This document shows, one piece after another, positions 6,639 through 12,733 of a stretch of DNA of 15,389 bases. Under the pieces are notes generated by a model. The model was not told the origin of the DNA, ran no database searches, and saw nothing but the letters and a program-made list of their open reading frames with translations. The position numbers were made by a program, and so were the translations under genes. Positions within the stretch are counted from its first letter, which is position 1, and each line of letters starts with the position of its first letter. The stretch comes from CAYRGC01 sp964423795 (lineage in GTDB: Bacteria; Patescibacteriota; Gracilibacteria; Peribacterales; Peribacteraceae): NCBI GenBank assembly GCA_964423795.1, contig CAYRGC010000024.1:1-15389 (forward strand), in the 5' to 3' direction.

Positions 6639-7364
6639 ATGGTCCATCTGCTTCTTCTCCTCAGCCTGGGACTCGGACAAGCGGAGCAGAAGGCTTCGCT
6701 CAAGATCGAGAACCAGACTCTCCCTGTGATCGTCCGCTGGACGACCGACAAGGGAGAACCTGAATCGCTTGAGTCCGACGGGCCACTGCCCGTGGGGACA
6801 CTGACTGTCAGTCTGAGTTCGCGGATGACGAACGCTTGGTACCAGGCGGGCACCTTCCAGGTAAACGATGGACCGAAGAGCGAACTGACGCTCACACCAC
6901 TCATCGTGACCCTAAAGAAGGGCGACCGCCTGACCATCCACTGCGCTTCACCCGTCGCGCCGTGGAATGGCGTTATCGTCGAACACGCAAACCTGCCAAT
7001 TCTCGTCTCCCTTGCCCGACCTTTGGGCGGCTATGACGTGAAAAAATGGGAAGATGGAAAAGGCGGACCGGAAGAATTTCCGAATTCGCCCTTCTTCATT
7101 GCCCACTATGGCGAAAAGGAAATGGCTAAGCGATTGGCCGCATCCTATTTCGCCACCGGCAAAGACCGCGCCGATCACCTCAGCGTGATCCCAGCTACCC
7201 GATTTCAGAAGAATGATCTCTCGGAAAAGGTTCTCGCCGAAATCATCGAACGAGGCCTGATCCAACTGCGAACGAAAGCCCCTCCACAGGGACAATCGAT
7301 TGCCAATGAGATCAATATTGCTCGCGACCTCTTGAATCAGGGCCGCGGCAAAAAAAAGAACTAA
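6639..7364 (+). CDS. Orphan predicted secreted protein
   Basis: Not recognised. 241 residues: a short hydrophobic N-terminus (VHLLLLLSLGLGQAEQ) resembling a signal peptide, though without the usual positive charge. A beta-rich stretch follows (about 18-110, alternating hydrophobic residues with TLTVSLSS, SELTLTPLIVTL and DRLTIHC), then a more helical C-terminal half (about 140-235) ending in a basic GRGKKKN. One Cys only. The ATG at 6639 is preferred over the TTG at 6636 because SD AGGGGG lies 8 bases upstream. The DNA is visibly less GC-rich than its neighbours, and the gene is a self-contained unit with consensus promoter, SD and T-tailed terminator, unlike the SD-less genes around it. This suggests recent acquisition (inference). 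It might instead be a lineage-specific surface protein with one extracellular beta domain. Confidence 0.75.
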   Translation: MVHLLLLLSLGLGQAEQKASLKIENQTLPVIVRWTTDKGEPESLESDGPLPVGTLTVSLSSRMTNAWYQAGTFQVNDGPKSELTLTPLIVTLKKGDRLTIHCASPVAPWNGVIVEHANLPILVSLARPLGGYDVKKWEDGKGGPEEFPNSPFFIAHYGEKEMAKRLAASYFATGKDRADHLSVIPATRFQKNDLSEKVLAEIIERGLIQLRTKAPPQGQSIANEINIARDLLNQGRGKKKN

Positions 7365-7388
7365 AACATCCCTTAGTTCAGAGAGTGG

Positions 7389-7418
7389 AGACCAGTCACG
7401 TCGACTGGTCTTCTTTTT
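7389..7418 (+). terminator. Intrinsic terminator
   Basis: AGACCAGTC (7389-7397) and GACTGGTCT (7403-7411) form a perfect 9-bp stem with loop ACGTC, followed by TCTTTTT. It ends the 6639-7364 transcript. It is the only textbook T-tailed terminator in the window. Confidence 0.9.
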
Positions 7419-7422
7419 GGAG

Positions 7423-8238
7423 TCACCGTATGAGCCTCGCATACTCCTCCGCGATGCGCTTGTAGTACCGCACCGCGTACTGGATGAGCGTCTTCACCTG
7501 GAACTTCGGAGCATCGGGACGCTTCGTGTAGGCCAAAAGCTCCTGTTGCGCCCGCACCTCCTGCGCCTGTCCGAACGAAAGGCAGACGACGTCGTCATCC
7601 CCGTTGCCGTAGCGGTACCACACGGGGTTTTGCCGAGGCAGACTTCCCGGCGGCGGCGCGAATCCGTCGATATGCAGGAAACGCCCGCCTTCGAAATCCC
7701 TCTGATAGTGGATGCTCTTCTCGTCTGGGCCCGGCAGGAGCGCCTGCAAGGTAGGCAGCAGGGTCTTTCGGTCCCCGATCGTCTTGGAGACGAGCTCGTA
7801 CCAATCCCGCAACTGACGGGCCATATCCAGGGACTCGATCATGGGCGCGAGCTGGAAACTCTCCTCTTCTCCGCCGTTTGCCGCCATGCGCACGGCCGGA
7901 TGGTGCTTCTCGAGATCCGCCCTGATCTCCTGCTGCAGCAACTTGCCGTTGCGTTGCTGGACCCAATCGATCACATGCGGAAGGCCGAGCTGGCTTCCCG
8001 CGGTTCGCAGACGGATGGCGTTCTCCGGGGTCTTCGCGAAGAGGTCGGTGAGCGATTTCACGGTCTGGGACGCAATCTGGGACGCTTCGGGTTGCCGGTC
8101 GATGCCGATATCCTCTGAAAACTTCTCCATGGCACCCGTCTCCCGCAGAAAATTAGCCACTTCCGACAAGAGCAGCTGTTCGGCTTTGAGAGGGGCTTTC
8201 ATGCGCGGGTTGTACGATTCCTTGCGCGAAATGTCCAT
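7423..8238 (-). CDS. Orphan cytosolic protein, largely helical
   Basis: Not recognised. 271 residues from the ATG at 8238; an ATG at 8202 (MKAPLKAEQ) is an equally possible start. No signal peptide and no membrane span. The N-terminal two thirds look helical and charged, with runs such as EVANFLRETGAMEKF and GLPHVIDWVQQRNGKLLQQE. A loop-rich segment (about 178-225) holds aromatic and Gly/Pro residues (GGRFLHIDGFAPPPGS, VWYRYGNGDDD). The C-terminal helix is rich in Tyr and Arg (YAVRYYKRIAEEYARLIR). No catalytic signature is visible. GC-rich codon use matches the neighbours and suggests a native gene. It converges on the orphan secreted gene and is separated from it only by the terminator. No SD. 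Confidence 0.75.
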   Translation of the reverse strand: MDISRKESYNPRMKAPLKAEQLLLSEVANFLRETGAMEKFSEDIGIDRQPEASQIASQTVKSLTDLFAKTPENAIRLRTAGSQLGLPHVIDWVQQRNGKLLQQEIRADLEKHHPAVRMAANGGEEESFQLAPMIESLDMARQLRDWYELVSKTIGDRKTLLPTLQALLPGPDEKSIHYQRDFEGGRFLHIDGFAPPPGSLPRQNPVWYRYGNGDDDVVCLSFGQAQEVRAQQELLAYTKRPDAPKFQVKTLIQYAVRYYKRIAEEYARLIR

Positions 8239-8359
8239 CAATCGCCGACGAACGCCCTGCGGACGGCAGTCCGGAGCCCGAAGTTCCCCTTGCGCCGAAA
8301 CGGCCTTTCCTCCACACTACGCACGCTTTCCGACCGATCACTGCGGTCCTGGTTCGGAA

Positions 8360-8390
8360 GGACCACCCTGAGCTCGTCGAAGGGTGCTCC
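8360..8390. repeat. Dispersed palindromic repeat CACCCTGAGCTCGTCGAAGGGTG
   Basis: Arms GGACCACCCT (8360-8369) and AGGGTGCTCC (8381-8390) pair at 9 of 10 positions around GAGCTCGTCGA. This is the better of two copies (the other is at 1041-1062). Motifs of this type (CCCTTCGAC..GCTCAGGGTG) recur in intergenic DNA of many bacterial genomes. Confidence 0.75.
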
Positions 8391-8499
8391 TCCCGCAACT
8401 CCTCCGCACCAGAGTGAAAAGACGTCGGAACGGCGGACTCCCCGTGAGATCCCGCCGCGCGCACCAAGGATCTCTCATCACCGGACAGTGCGAGCCTCC

Positions 8500-8535
8500 T
8501 TGTACCTTTTGTACCCTTTGTCCCTTTTGTACCCT
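8500..8535. repeat. 9-bp tandem array before rpsB
   Basis: Four units in exact register: TTGTACCTT, TTGTACCCT, TTGTCCCTT and TTGTACCCT. They end 8 bp before the rpsB ATG, in the place where an SD would be expected; the array contains none. Confidence 0.8.
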
Positions 8536-8543
8536 CCCGTCCC

Positions 8544-9263
8544 ATGCCCATTCCTTCCGAGAAGCAGCTCCTCGAGCACGCCTGTCACATCGGCCACCGC
8601 CGCGAGAAGTGGAACCCCAAGATGAAGCCGTTCCTCTACGGCGTCCGCAAGGGCATCCACGTCTTCGACCTCAGCAAGACCAAAGATCACCTGGCCACGG
8701 TCTGCGACCACATGAAGAAGCTCCAGGCCGAGGGCAAGACGATCCTCTTCGTCTCCACCAAGCAGCAGAGCATCCCGATGGTCGAGAAGATCGCCGACGC
8801 CGTCACGCAGCCGATGGTGACGAAGAAGTGGATCCCCGGCCTCCTGACGAACTGGCCCACGATCAAGCGCCGTCTCAAGTACTTCCTCGACCTCCAGCGC
8901 TCGTTCCAGACGGGCGAGATCGAGAAGTACACCAAGAAGGAGCAGACGAGCCTTCGCAAGCAGCTCGCGAAGCTCGAGAACGCCCTCGGCGGTATCGCCA
9001 AGATGGCGGGCCTGCCGGACGCGGTCTTCGTCGTCGACGCCATCCGCGACCGCGTCGCGGTGCTCGAGGCCAGCAAGCTCGGCATTCCGATCTTCGGCAT
9101 CTGCGACAGCAACGCCGATCCGGACCTCTTCACCGCTTTCGTCCCGGCCAATGACGACGCCGTGAACTCCATCAACATCATCCTGAGCACGATCGAGGAG
9201 GAACTCGCCGCTACGCCGAAGAAGTCCGCCGCGAAGCCCGAGAAGGCGCCCGTCGCCGCGTAA
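8544..9263 (+). CDS. rpsB: 30S ribosomal protein S2
   Basis: Small-subunit ribosomal protein on the solvent side near the 16S head/body junction, needed for S1 binding where S1 exists. 239 residues, normal length. Seen: GHRREKWNPKMKPFLYG (17-33), a version of the family GH...WNPKM..YI signature; KTILFVSTKQQ (65-75); the KKWIPGLLTNW segment (93-103); the coiled-coil protrusion (about 110-150); PDAVFVVDAIRD (157-168); GIPIFGICDSNADPD (179-193); and an Ala/Lys/Pro-rich tail. It starts at an ATG 8 bp after a 9-bp tandem repeat, with no SD. It is followed by tsf after 69 bp, the usual rpsB-tsf pair. pyrH and frr, which often follow, are absent. Confidence 0.98.
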   Translation: MPIPSEKQLLEHACHIGHRREKWNPKMKPFLYGVRKGIHVFDLSKTKDHLATVCDHMKKLQAEGKTILFVSTKQQSIPMVEKIADAVTQPMVTKKWIPGLLTNWPTIKRRLKYFLDLQRSFQTGEIEKYTKKEQTSLRKQLAKLENALGGIAKMAGLPDAVFVVDAIRDRVAVLEASKLGIPIFGICDSNADPDLFTAFVPANDDAVNSINIILSTIEEELAATPKKSAAKPEKAPVAA

Positions 9264-9283
9264 CCTCAGAACCTCAGAACCTT
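9263..9283. repeat. 8-bp tandem array overlapping the rpsB stop codon
   Basis: ACCTCAGA, ACCTCAGA, ACCTT. The first base is the last base of the rpsB TAA. It lies in the rpsB-tsf spacer. Confidence 0.65.
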
Positions 9284-9332
9284 CCGTCGAGTGAATCACG
9301 CCTCGACCACCATTTTCTTCCCCTCACCACCC

Positions 9333-10103
9333 ATGGCTATCACCGCCGCAGACGTCCAAGCCCTCCGCGCCCGCACGGGCGTTTCCATTCTGGCCTGCAA
9401 GGAAGCCCTCGAGGAAGCGGGCGGAGACCAGGAGAAGGCCATCGAGATCCTCCGCAAGCGCGGCATCGCCCAGGCCGTGAAGAAGGCCGACCGCGGCCAG
9501 AGCGAGGGGGGACTTTTCCTCGCCGAGAAGCAGGGCATGGCCGCCGTGGCCTGCCTCAAGTGCGAGACCGACTTCGTCGGCCGCTCCGACGCCTTCGTGG
9601 CGCTCGGCCAGCAGATCGCCGACATGATCGCGAAGGACGGCATGTCCGTCGCCAAGACGAAGGCCGAGGCCATGATCCCGGACGCGATCAACAAGCTCGG
9701 CGAGAACATCGGCCTCGGCGAGATGAACGAGGTTTCGGCCCCGGTCATCGGCTCCTACGTCCACAGCAACCGCAAGATCGCCGTGCTCGTGGGCCTCGAC
9801 GGCGGCGACGCCGCGAAGGCCAAGGACGTGGCGATGCACGCCGCGGCCATGAACCCGCTCTACGTGACCCCGGACGAGATCCCGGCCGACGTTGTCTCCA
9901 AGGAGAAGGAGATCTGGAAGGAACAGATGAAAAACGAGAAGAAGCCCGAGGCCGTGCTCGAGAAGATCATGCTCGGCAAGGAGAAGAAGTTCCGCGAGGA
10001 GAACGCGCTCCTGAAGCAGCCCTTCGTGAAGGATCAGAACCAGTCGGTCGAGCAGTACCTCGCCGGCGCGAAGGTGAAGAGCTACCTTCGCATGACCGTC
10101 TAA
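9333..10103 (+). CDS. tsf: Elongation factor Ts
   Basis: Guanine-nucleotide exchange factor that releases GDP from EF-Tu in the cytoplasm. 256 residues, complete but at the short end for the family. Seen: an N-terminal UBA-like domain (1-50) with LRARTGVSILACKEALEEAGGD, where MMDCK is the commoner form; the EF-Tu contact motif as TDFVGR, where most members have TDFVARN; AMHAAAMNPLYV for the usual H(I/V)AA.NP.Y; and the C-terminal signature KPEAVLEKIMLGKEKKF...LLKQPFVKD...SVEQYL. The frame opens earlier at GTG 9291, but homology begins at MAITAADV, so the ATG at 9333 is chosen. No SD (CCCCTCACCACCC precedes it). Probably co-transcribed with rpsB; ends at a strong hairpin. Confidence 0.97.
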   Translation: MAITAADVQALRARTGVSILACKEALEEAGGDQEKAIEILRKRGIAQAVKKADRGQSEGGLFLAEKQGMAAVACLKCETDFVGRSDAFVALGQQIADMIAKDGMSVAKTKAEAMIPDAINKLGENIGLGEMNEVSAPVIGSYVHSNRKIAVLVGLDGGDAAKAKDVAMHAAAMNPLYVTPDEIPADVVSKEKEIWKEQMKNEKKPEAVLEKIMLGKEKKFREENALLKQPFVKDQNQSVEQYLAGAKVKSYLRMTV

Positions 10104-10106
10104 TTT

Positions 10107-10139
10107 CGTGGAAGGAAACCTTGTCGGTTTCCTTCCACG
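10107..10139 (+). terminator. 14-bp perfect hairpin after tsf
   Basis: CGTGGAAGGAAACC (10107-10120) and GGTTTCCTTCCACG (10126-10139) are perfect complements with loop TTGTC, 3 bp after the tsf stop. No T-run follows, so it may terminate inefficiently or protect the 3' end of the rpsB-tsf mRNA. Confidence 0.75.
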
Positions 10140-10167
10140 GACCATCCTTCCCTTCGGGGAGTCGCTC

Positions 10168-10335
10168 AAATGCGGGGCCCGCGAGACCCGCATTTTCGCG
10201 AGTTCATCAATAGAAAAGGAGTGCAGGGTCTCGCTTGCGAATGGATGACTCGCGAAGACAGGCTCCGCCTGTCTGCAGCGACACTTTGCGGGAAGGGTGG
10301 GTCCGCGGGAGGGACACCCGAGGTGGCCCTTCCGC
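10168..10335. other. Cluster of stem-loops between tsf and the Cys-rich protein gene
   Basis: Three further inverted repeats: AAATGCGGG/CCCGCATTT (10168-10176 and 10187-10195); AGACAGGC/GCCTGTCT with a 3-base loop (10256-10263 and 10267-10274); and GCGGGAAGGG/CCCTTCCGC (10288-10297 and 10327-10335, one bulge). The last one is 5 bp beyond the stop of the minus-strand gene and may terminate it. No open frame on either strand looks genuine here. A structured small RNA is possible but unproven. Confidence 0.5.
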
Positions 10336-10340
10336 GCTTC

Positions 10341-11966
10341 TTACCACTTATGCCACGGCATCTCGATCTGATCGAGCGGGATGTCGTCGATGGAAGCGGG
10401 AGCGGGCTTGAGGGCCTTGGCGATCTTGCGACGGAGCATCAGTGCGCCGCCCACGGAGAGCACGCCCATGGAGCCGAGCGTGATGCCCACGGCCTTCCCG
10501 GCGCCGCCCGAGGCGGACTGCACGACGGGGGCCGCGGCATGCGCGGCGACGGACGAGGACTGCGCGGCGACGGTACGGCGGCGGCACTGGAGGCAATTGG
10601 CGCCCCCGTCGCACTGCTCGCCGTCATCGATTACGCCATCGCCGCAGGAAGGGAATCGGCAGGTCCGGCGGCAGTGGTTGGGGATGCGGTCGGAGTTCTC
10701 GATGCCGCTGTCGCACTGCTCGCCGGCCTGGACGATGCCGTCTCCGCAGGCGGCGATGCGGCAATCGTTGCTGCACGAATCGTTCGGCACGCGGTTGCCG
10801 TCGTCGCATTGCTCCCCGATCTGCACGATGGCGTCGCCGCAACGAGACTTGCGGCACTGTGAAGTGCACGAATCGCCGTCGGAATCGTTGCCGTCGTCGC
10901 ATTCCTCGCCGCGCTGCACGGCGCCGTCCCCGCATCGCGGGACGCGACAGTCGTTGGTGCACAAGTCGTTCTGGATGCGGTTGCCGTCGTCGCACTCCTC
11001 GCCGACGTTCACGATGGCGTCGCCGCACATGGCCCGGTGGCAGGTATTACTGCAGTTGTCGTTCTGGGTCTCGTTGCCGTCGTCGCATTCCTCTCCGACG
11101 TTGAGGATACCGTCGCCGCAACGCGAGAAGACGCAGGCATTGCTGCAGTAATCGTTCGCGATGCGATTGCCGTCGTCGCATTCCTCCCCCGGTTCCACCG
11201 AGCCGTTGCCGCAGACCGGCACCGGGGTGAACAGGGTGGGGCCTAAGGCCTGCGCGGAACTTGGCGCCATGGACGACGAAGAACTCGCGGGGGCGGAGGA
11301 ACTCGGCGCCTCGCTGGAGGACGTTGCCGGCTCGCTTGCCGTCACGAAGACGATCTGCTGGGCGCCGACCGAGGACGACGCCTCGGAAGAAGACGCCGGA
11401 GCAGACGACGCCACGGGTGCGGGAGCGGACGAAGCGGCCGCGACGGACGACGACGCGACGACTGCCGCCGCGGAGGACGAGCACTTGTACACGAACGCCC
11501 ACTTGCAACCGCCGGAACAGCGGCCCGCGCCGTCGCACACCGGAGGAGCGCAGTAACTGCCGCATTGACCGCCGTTGCTCCTGAAGCGCGTCTCGGTGGT
11601 AAGCTGCCCGGTCGCAGAATCGACGACGTACACCTGCTCGGTCTGCGGCTCGCACTCTTCGCCGATCTGGGGCGTCACGAGGGCGTCGCCGCAGTAAAGC
11701 ATGTGGCAGTCGAGCGAGCAGTCGCTCTGTCCGTTGAACCGCCCCTTGTCGCACTCCTCGCCGCCGTCGACGATTCCGTTCCCGCAGGAATCCGCCGACG
11801 CCGGCTTCGACGACGCGACCGATTGCGTCGGGCATCCGGGATAGCCGTACGGTTTTCCCACGCAGTCCGTCACGACGTCCGCCGTGAGGCGGCTCGTCGC
11901 AAGCACCACCGTGACGGCGCTCAGCGCGCTCACGAGGAGCCAAAGACGATTATGGGTTTTGTTCAT
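10341..11966 (-). CDS. Membrane-anchored Cys-rich DUF4215-type repeat surface protein
   Basis: 541 residues. N-terminal signal or anchor (about 8-24, WLLVSALSAVTVVLA); a Cys-rich head with two early repeat-like units (about 60-106) and a variable Cys region to 161; a Ser/Ala/Pro linker (162-240) poor in charge and likely extended; seven consecutive units of about 31 residues (252-463) built on CGDG(I/A)VQ.GEECDDGN plus three Cys; then a Ser/Ala stretch, a Gly-rich membrane span (about 491-511), RRKIAKALK and a short tail ending in WHKW. The repeats match the DUF4215 / Myxococcus-type Cys-rich family, which is extracellular and disulfide-rich; the acidic DDGN loops may bind Ca2+ (inference). 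The head therefore probably lies outside and the basic tail inside. Its own near-leaderless promoter lies at 11979-11987. Function unknown; adhesion or cell contact is plausible. Confidence 0.88.
   Translation of the reverse strand: MNKTHNRLWLLVSALSAVTVVLATSRLTADVVTDCVGKPYGYPGCPTQSVASSKPASADSCGNGIVDGGEECDKGRFNGQSDCSLDCHMLYCGDALVTPQIGEECEPQTEQVYVVDSATGQLTTETRFRSNGGQCGSYCAPPVCDGAGRCSGGCKWAFVYKCSSSAAAVVASSSVAAASSAPAPVASSAPASSSEASSSVGAQQIVFVTASEPATSSSEAPSSSAPASSSSSMAPSSAQALGPTLFTPVPVCGNGSVEPGEECDDGNRIANDYCSNACVFSRCGDGILNVGEECDDGNETQNDNCSNTCHRAMCGDAIVNVGEECDDGNRIQNDLCTNDCRVPRCGDGAVQRGEECDDGNDSDGDSCTSQCRKSRCGDAIVQIGEQCDDGNRVPNDSCSNDCRIAACGDGIVQAGEQCDSGIENSDRIPNHCRRTCRFPSCGDGVIDDGEQCDGGANCLQCRRRTVAAQSSSVAAHAAAPVVQSASGGAGKAVGITLGSMGVLSVGGALMLRRKIAKALKPAPASIDDIPLDQIEMPWHKW
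10578..11213 (-). repeat. Intragenic 93-bp tandem repeats (seven units)
   Basis: Units of 31-34 codons encode CGDG..GE(E/Q)CDDGN. The plus-strand string GTTGCCGTCGTCGCA recurs almost unchanged near 10795, 10888, 10981, 11074 and 11167, a spacing of 93 bp. DNA identity in this core exceeds what the protein needs, which points to recent duplication or gene conversion. The last two units (toward 10578) are divergent. Confidence 0.85.
11247..11483 (-). other. Ser/Ala/Pro low-complexity linker in the repeat protein
   Basis: Residues 162-240 are mostly Ser, Ala, Pro and Val with runs such as SSSS and ASSS, broken by one hydrophobic patch (QQIVFVTA, 203-210). It probably forms an extended stalk or a site for O-linked sugars (inference). 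Confidence 0.7.
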
Positions 11967-11978
11967 GGATTTCCCATT

Positions 11979-11987
11979 ATTCTACCA
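11979..11987 (-). promoter_or_regulatory. Extended -10 promoter for the Cys-rich protein
   Basis: On the minus strand TTTTC-TGG-TAGAAT, with -10 at 11979-11984. Only 12 bases separate the -10 from the ATG at 11966, giving a predicted leader of about 5 bases. No good -35. Confidence 0.65.
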
Positions 11988-12048
11988 GAAAACCCCTCCG
12001 TCCGAAAGGGTGGTTTAGGCCCGCAGCCAAGAGGTGTCTCCCCGCATA

Positions 12049-12079
12049 CGACGAAGAGGGTGCCAAGGCACCCTCGTCG
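12049..12079 (-). terminator. Strong hairpin downstream of the 44-residue gene
   Basis: CGACGAAGAGGGTGCC (12049-12064) pairs with GGCACCCTCGTCG (12067-12079), with a 3-base bulge and a 2-base apex. It begins 16 bp after the small gene's stop. It has no T-run on either strand, so termination is likely but not certain. Confidence 0.6.
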
Positions 12080-12095
12080 CTCTGATCTCCCGCGC

Positions 12096-12230
12096 TCAGC
12101 GGATGAGCCTGGCGGCCATCTCGGCGAACTCCGTACCACCGGCGGCGGCCAGCGGGATCAAGAGCGCGAGGAAGACGCCGATGAGGCTCTCGGAACGCGA
12201 GAGCGTGCGGTAGAGGGCGATCTTCTTCAT
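12096..12230 (-). CDS. 44-residue small membrane protein
   Basis: Small gene read by hand: starts MKKIALYRTLSRSESLIG, has a hydrophobic span at about 16-31 (LIGVFLALLIPLAAAG), and ends EMAARLIR with TGA. The basic N-terminus (K2, K3, R8, R12) before one hydrophobic segment suggests either an N-in single-span protein or a short exported peptide. If cleaved after the AAA near residue 30, about 14 residues would be released. It has the strongest promoter in the window (12264-12291), a 26-base leader without SD, and a strong 3' hairpin. These support a real, highly transcribed gene. It is divergent from the response regulator. No family recognised; candidates include a small stress or envelope protein, a toxin-like peptide, or a signalling peptide. 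Confidence 0.7.
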   Translation of the reverse strand: MKKIALYRTLSRSESLIGVFLALLIPLAAAGGTEFAEMAARLIR

Positions 12231-12263
12231 GGGAAGAATGGGGAAGGAAATGTGTTTGATGCA

Positions 12264-12291
12264 ATTATAGCAAAAAATATATTTTTGTCAA
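12264..12291 (-). promoter_or_regulatory. Consensus sigma70-type promoter for the 44-residue gene
   Basis: On the minus strand: -35 TTGACA (6/6), 16-bp A/T-only spacer ending in TGC, -10 TATAAT (6/6), so also an extended -10. The predicted start is about 12256. It is the closest match to consensus in the window. Confidence 0.9.
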
Positions 12292-12298
12292 ATATCAT

Positions 12299-12311
12299 CC
12301 GTCGAAGACGG
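12299..12311. promoter_or_regulatory. Palindrome between divergent promoters (possible operator)
   Basis: CCGTC-GAA-GACGG, flanked by TCAT (12295-12298) and ATGA (12315-12318), sits between the -35 of the 44-residue gene (12286-12291) and that of the response regulator (12327-12332). The position suits a regulator binding site, but a 5-bp arm is weak evidence. Confidence 0.35.
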
Positions 12312-12326
12312 GGCATGACAAAGCGG

Positions 12327-12356
12327 TTGTACTTTTCCCCGATTTTCCTGTAGAAT
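12327..12356 (+). promoter_or_regulatory. Promoter for the response regulator (leaderless)
   Basis: -35 TTGTAC (3/6), 18-bp spacer, -10 TAGAAT (5/6) with TG just upstream (TTTTCCTGTAGAAT). The -10 ends 7 bases before the ATG at 12364, so transcription probably begins at or next to the start codon. Confidence 0.7.
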
Positions 12357-12363
12357 GTGCCTT

Positions 12364-12732
12364 ATGATGAAAGGAAAAATCGTGATCGCCGAAGACGATG
12401 CCGTGCTCCGTAGCCTCTACGTGAAGAAGTTTTCCGTGGAGGGATACGAAGTCGTGACGGCGGAAGACGGCGAACAGGCGGTGAAAGTGATCCAGGAACA
12501 GAAGCCGAACATGGTGATCCTCGATATCCACATGCCCAAGATGGACGGCTTCCAGGTGCTTCAGCAGTTTCCGAAGACGATGCGCCCGTTCCCGGTGATC
12601 ATGCTCACGAACTTCGATCAGTCCGACTTCAAGCTCAAGGCCATGGAGCTGGGCGCCGACGATTACTTCGTGAAGAAGGACATGACGATCAAGGCCCTCG
12701 TGGACATGGTGGGCCGCCACGCCCATCTCTGA
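12364..12732 (+). CDS. Stand-alone receiver-domain response regulator
   Basis: 122 residues, a complete CheY-like receiver with no output domain. It accepts phosphate from a histidine kinase (none in the window) and acts by protein contact. Seen: the acidic pair D11-D12 in IAEDDAVL; phospho-acceptor D54 in VILDIHMPKMDG; T82 in IMLTNFD; K104 in YFVKKD; and alpha4-beta5 ELGADDYFVKKD, typical of this superfamily. The ATG at 12364 is chosen over 12355 because the upstream frame overlaps the -10 element; 12367 is also possible. The gene appears leaderless. It ends 2 bp before a long hairpin and converges on the PLD gene. The divergent 44-residue gene shares its upstream region. Confidence 0.95.
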   Translation: MMKGKIVIAEDDAVLRSLYVKKFSVEGYEVVTAEDGEQAVKVIQEQKPNMVILDIHMPKMDGFQVLQQFPKTMRPFPVIMLTNFDQSDFKLKAMELGADDYFVKKDMTIKALVDMVGRHAHL

Positions 12733-12733
12733 A

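Larger units (their letters stand above)
8239..8543. other. Divergent intergenic region upstream of rpsB
   Basis: 305 bp between the divergent orphan gene and rpsB. It holds the palindromic repeat at 8360-8390 and a 9-bp tandem array at 8500-8535 ending 8 bp before the rpsB start. No sigma70-like promoter or SD could be defended for either gene. No tRNA or other RNA gene was recognised. Confidence 0.6.

Noticed and set aside
9291..9332. GTG at 9291 as the tsf start
   Set aside because: The extra 14 residues (NHASTTIFFPSPP) are not EF-Ts-like; family homology starts at the ATG at 9333.
10141..10340. tRNA or known ncRNA in the stem-loop-rich spacer
   Set aside because: No T-loop GTTCRA motif, no cloverleaf spacing and no CCA-adjacent acceptor stem could be found by eye.
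10578..11213. Regular 93-bp spacing resembling a CRISPR array
   Set aside because: The repeats are coding, the intervals between cores are also conserved as protein, and no cas genes are present.
11977..12264. 95-codon open frame on the minus strand
   Set aside because: Overlaps the 44-residue gene in another frame, begins at the -10 element itself, and encodes Arg/His/Pro-rich sequence. The 44-residue frame fits the promoter and looks like a membrane protein.
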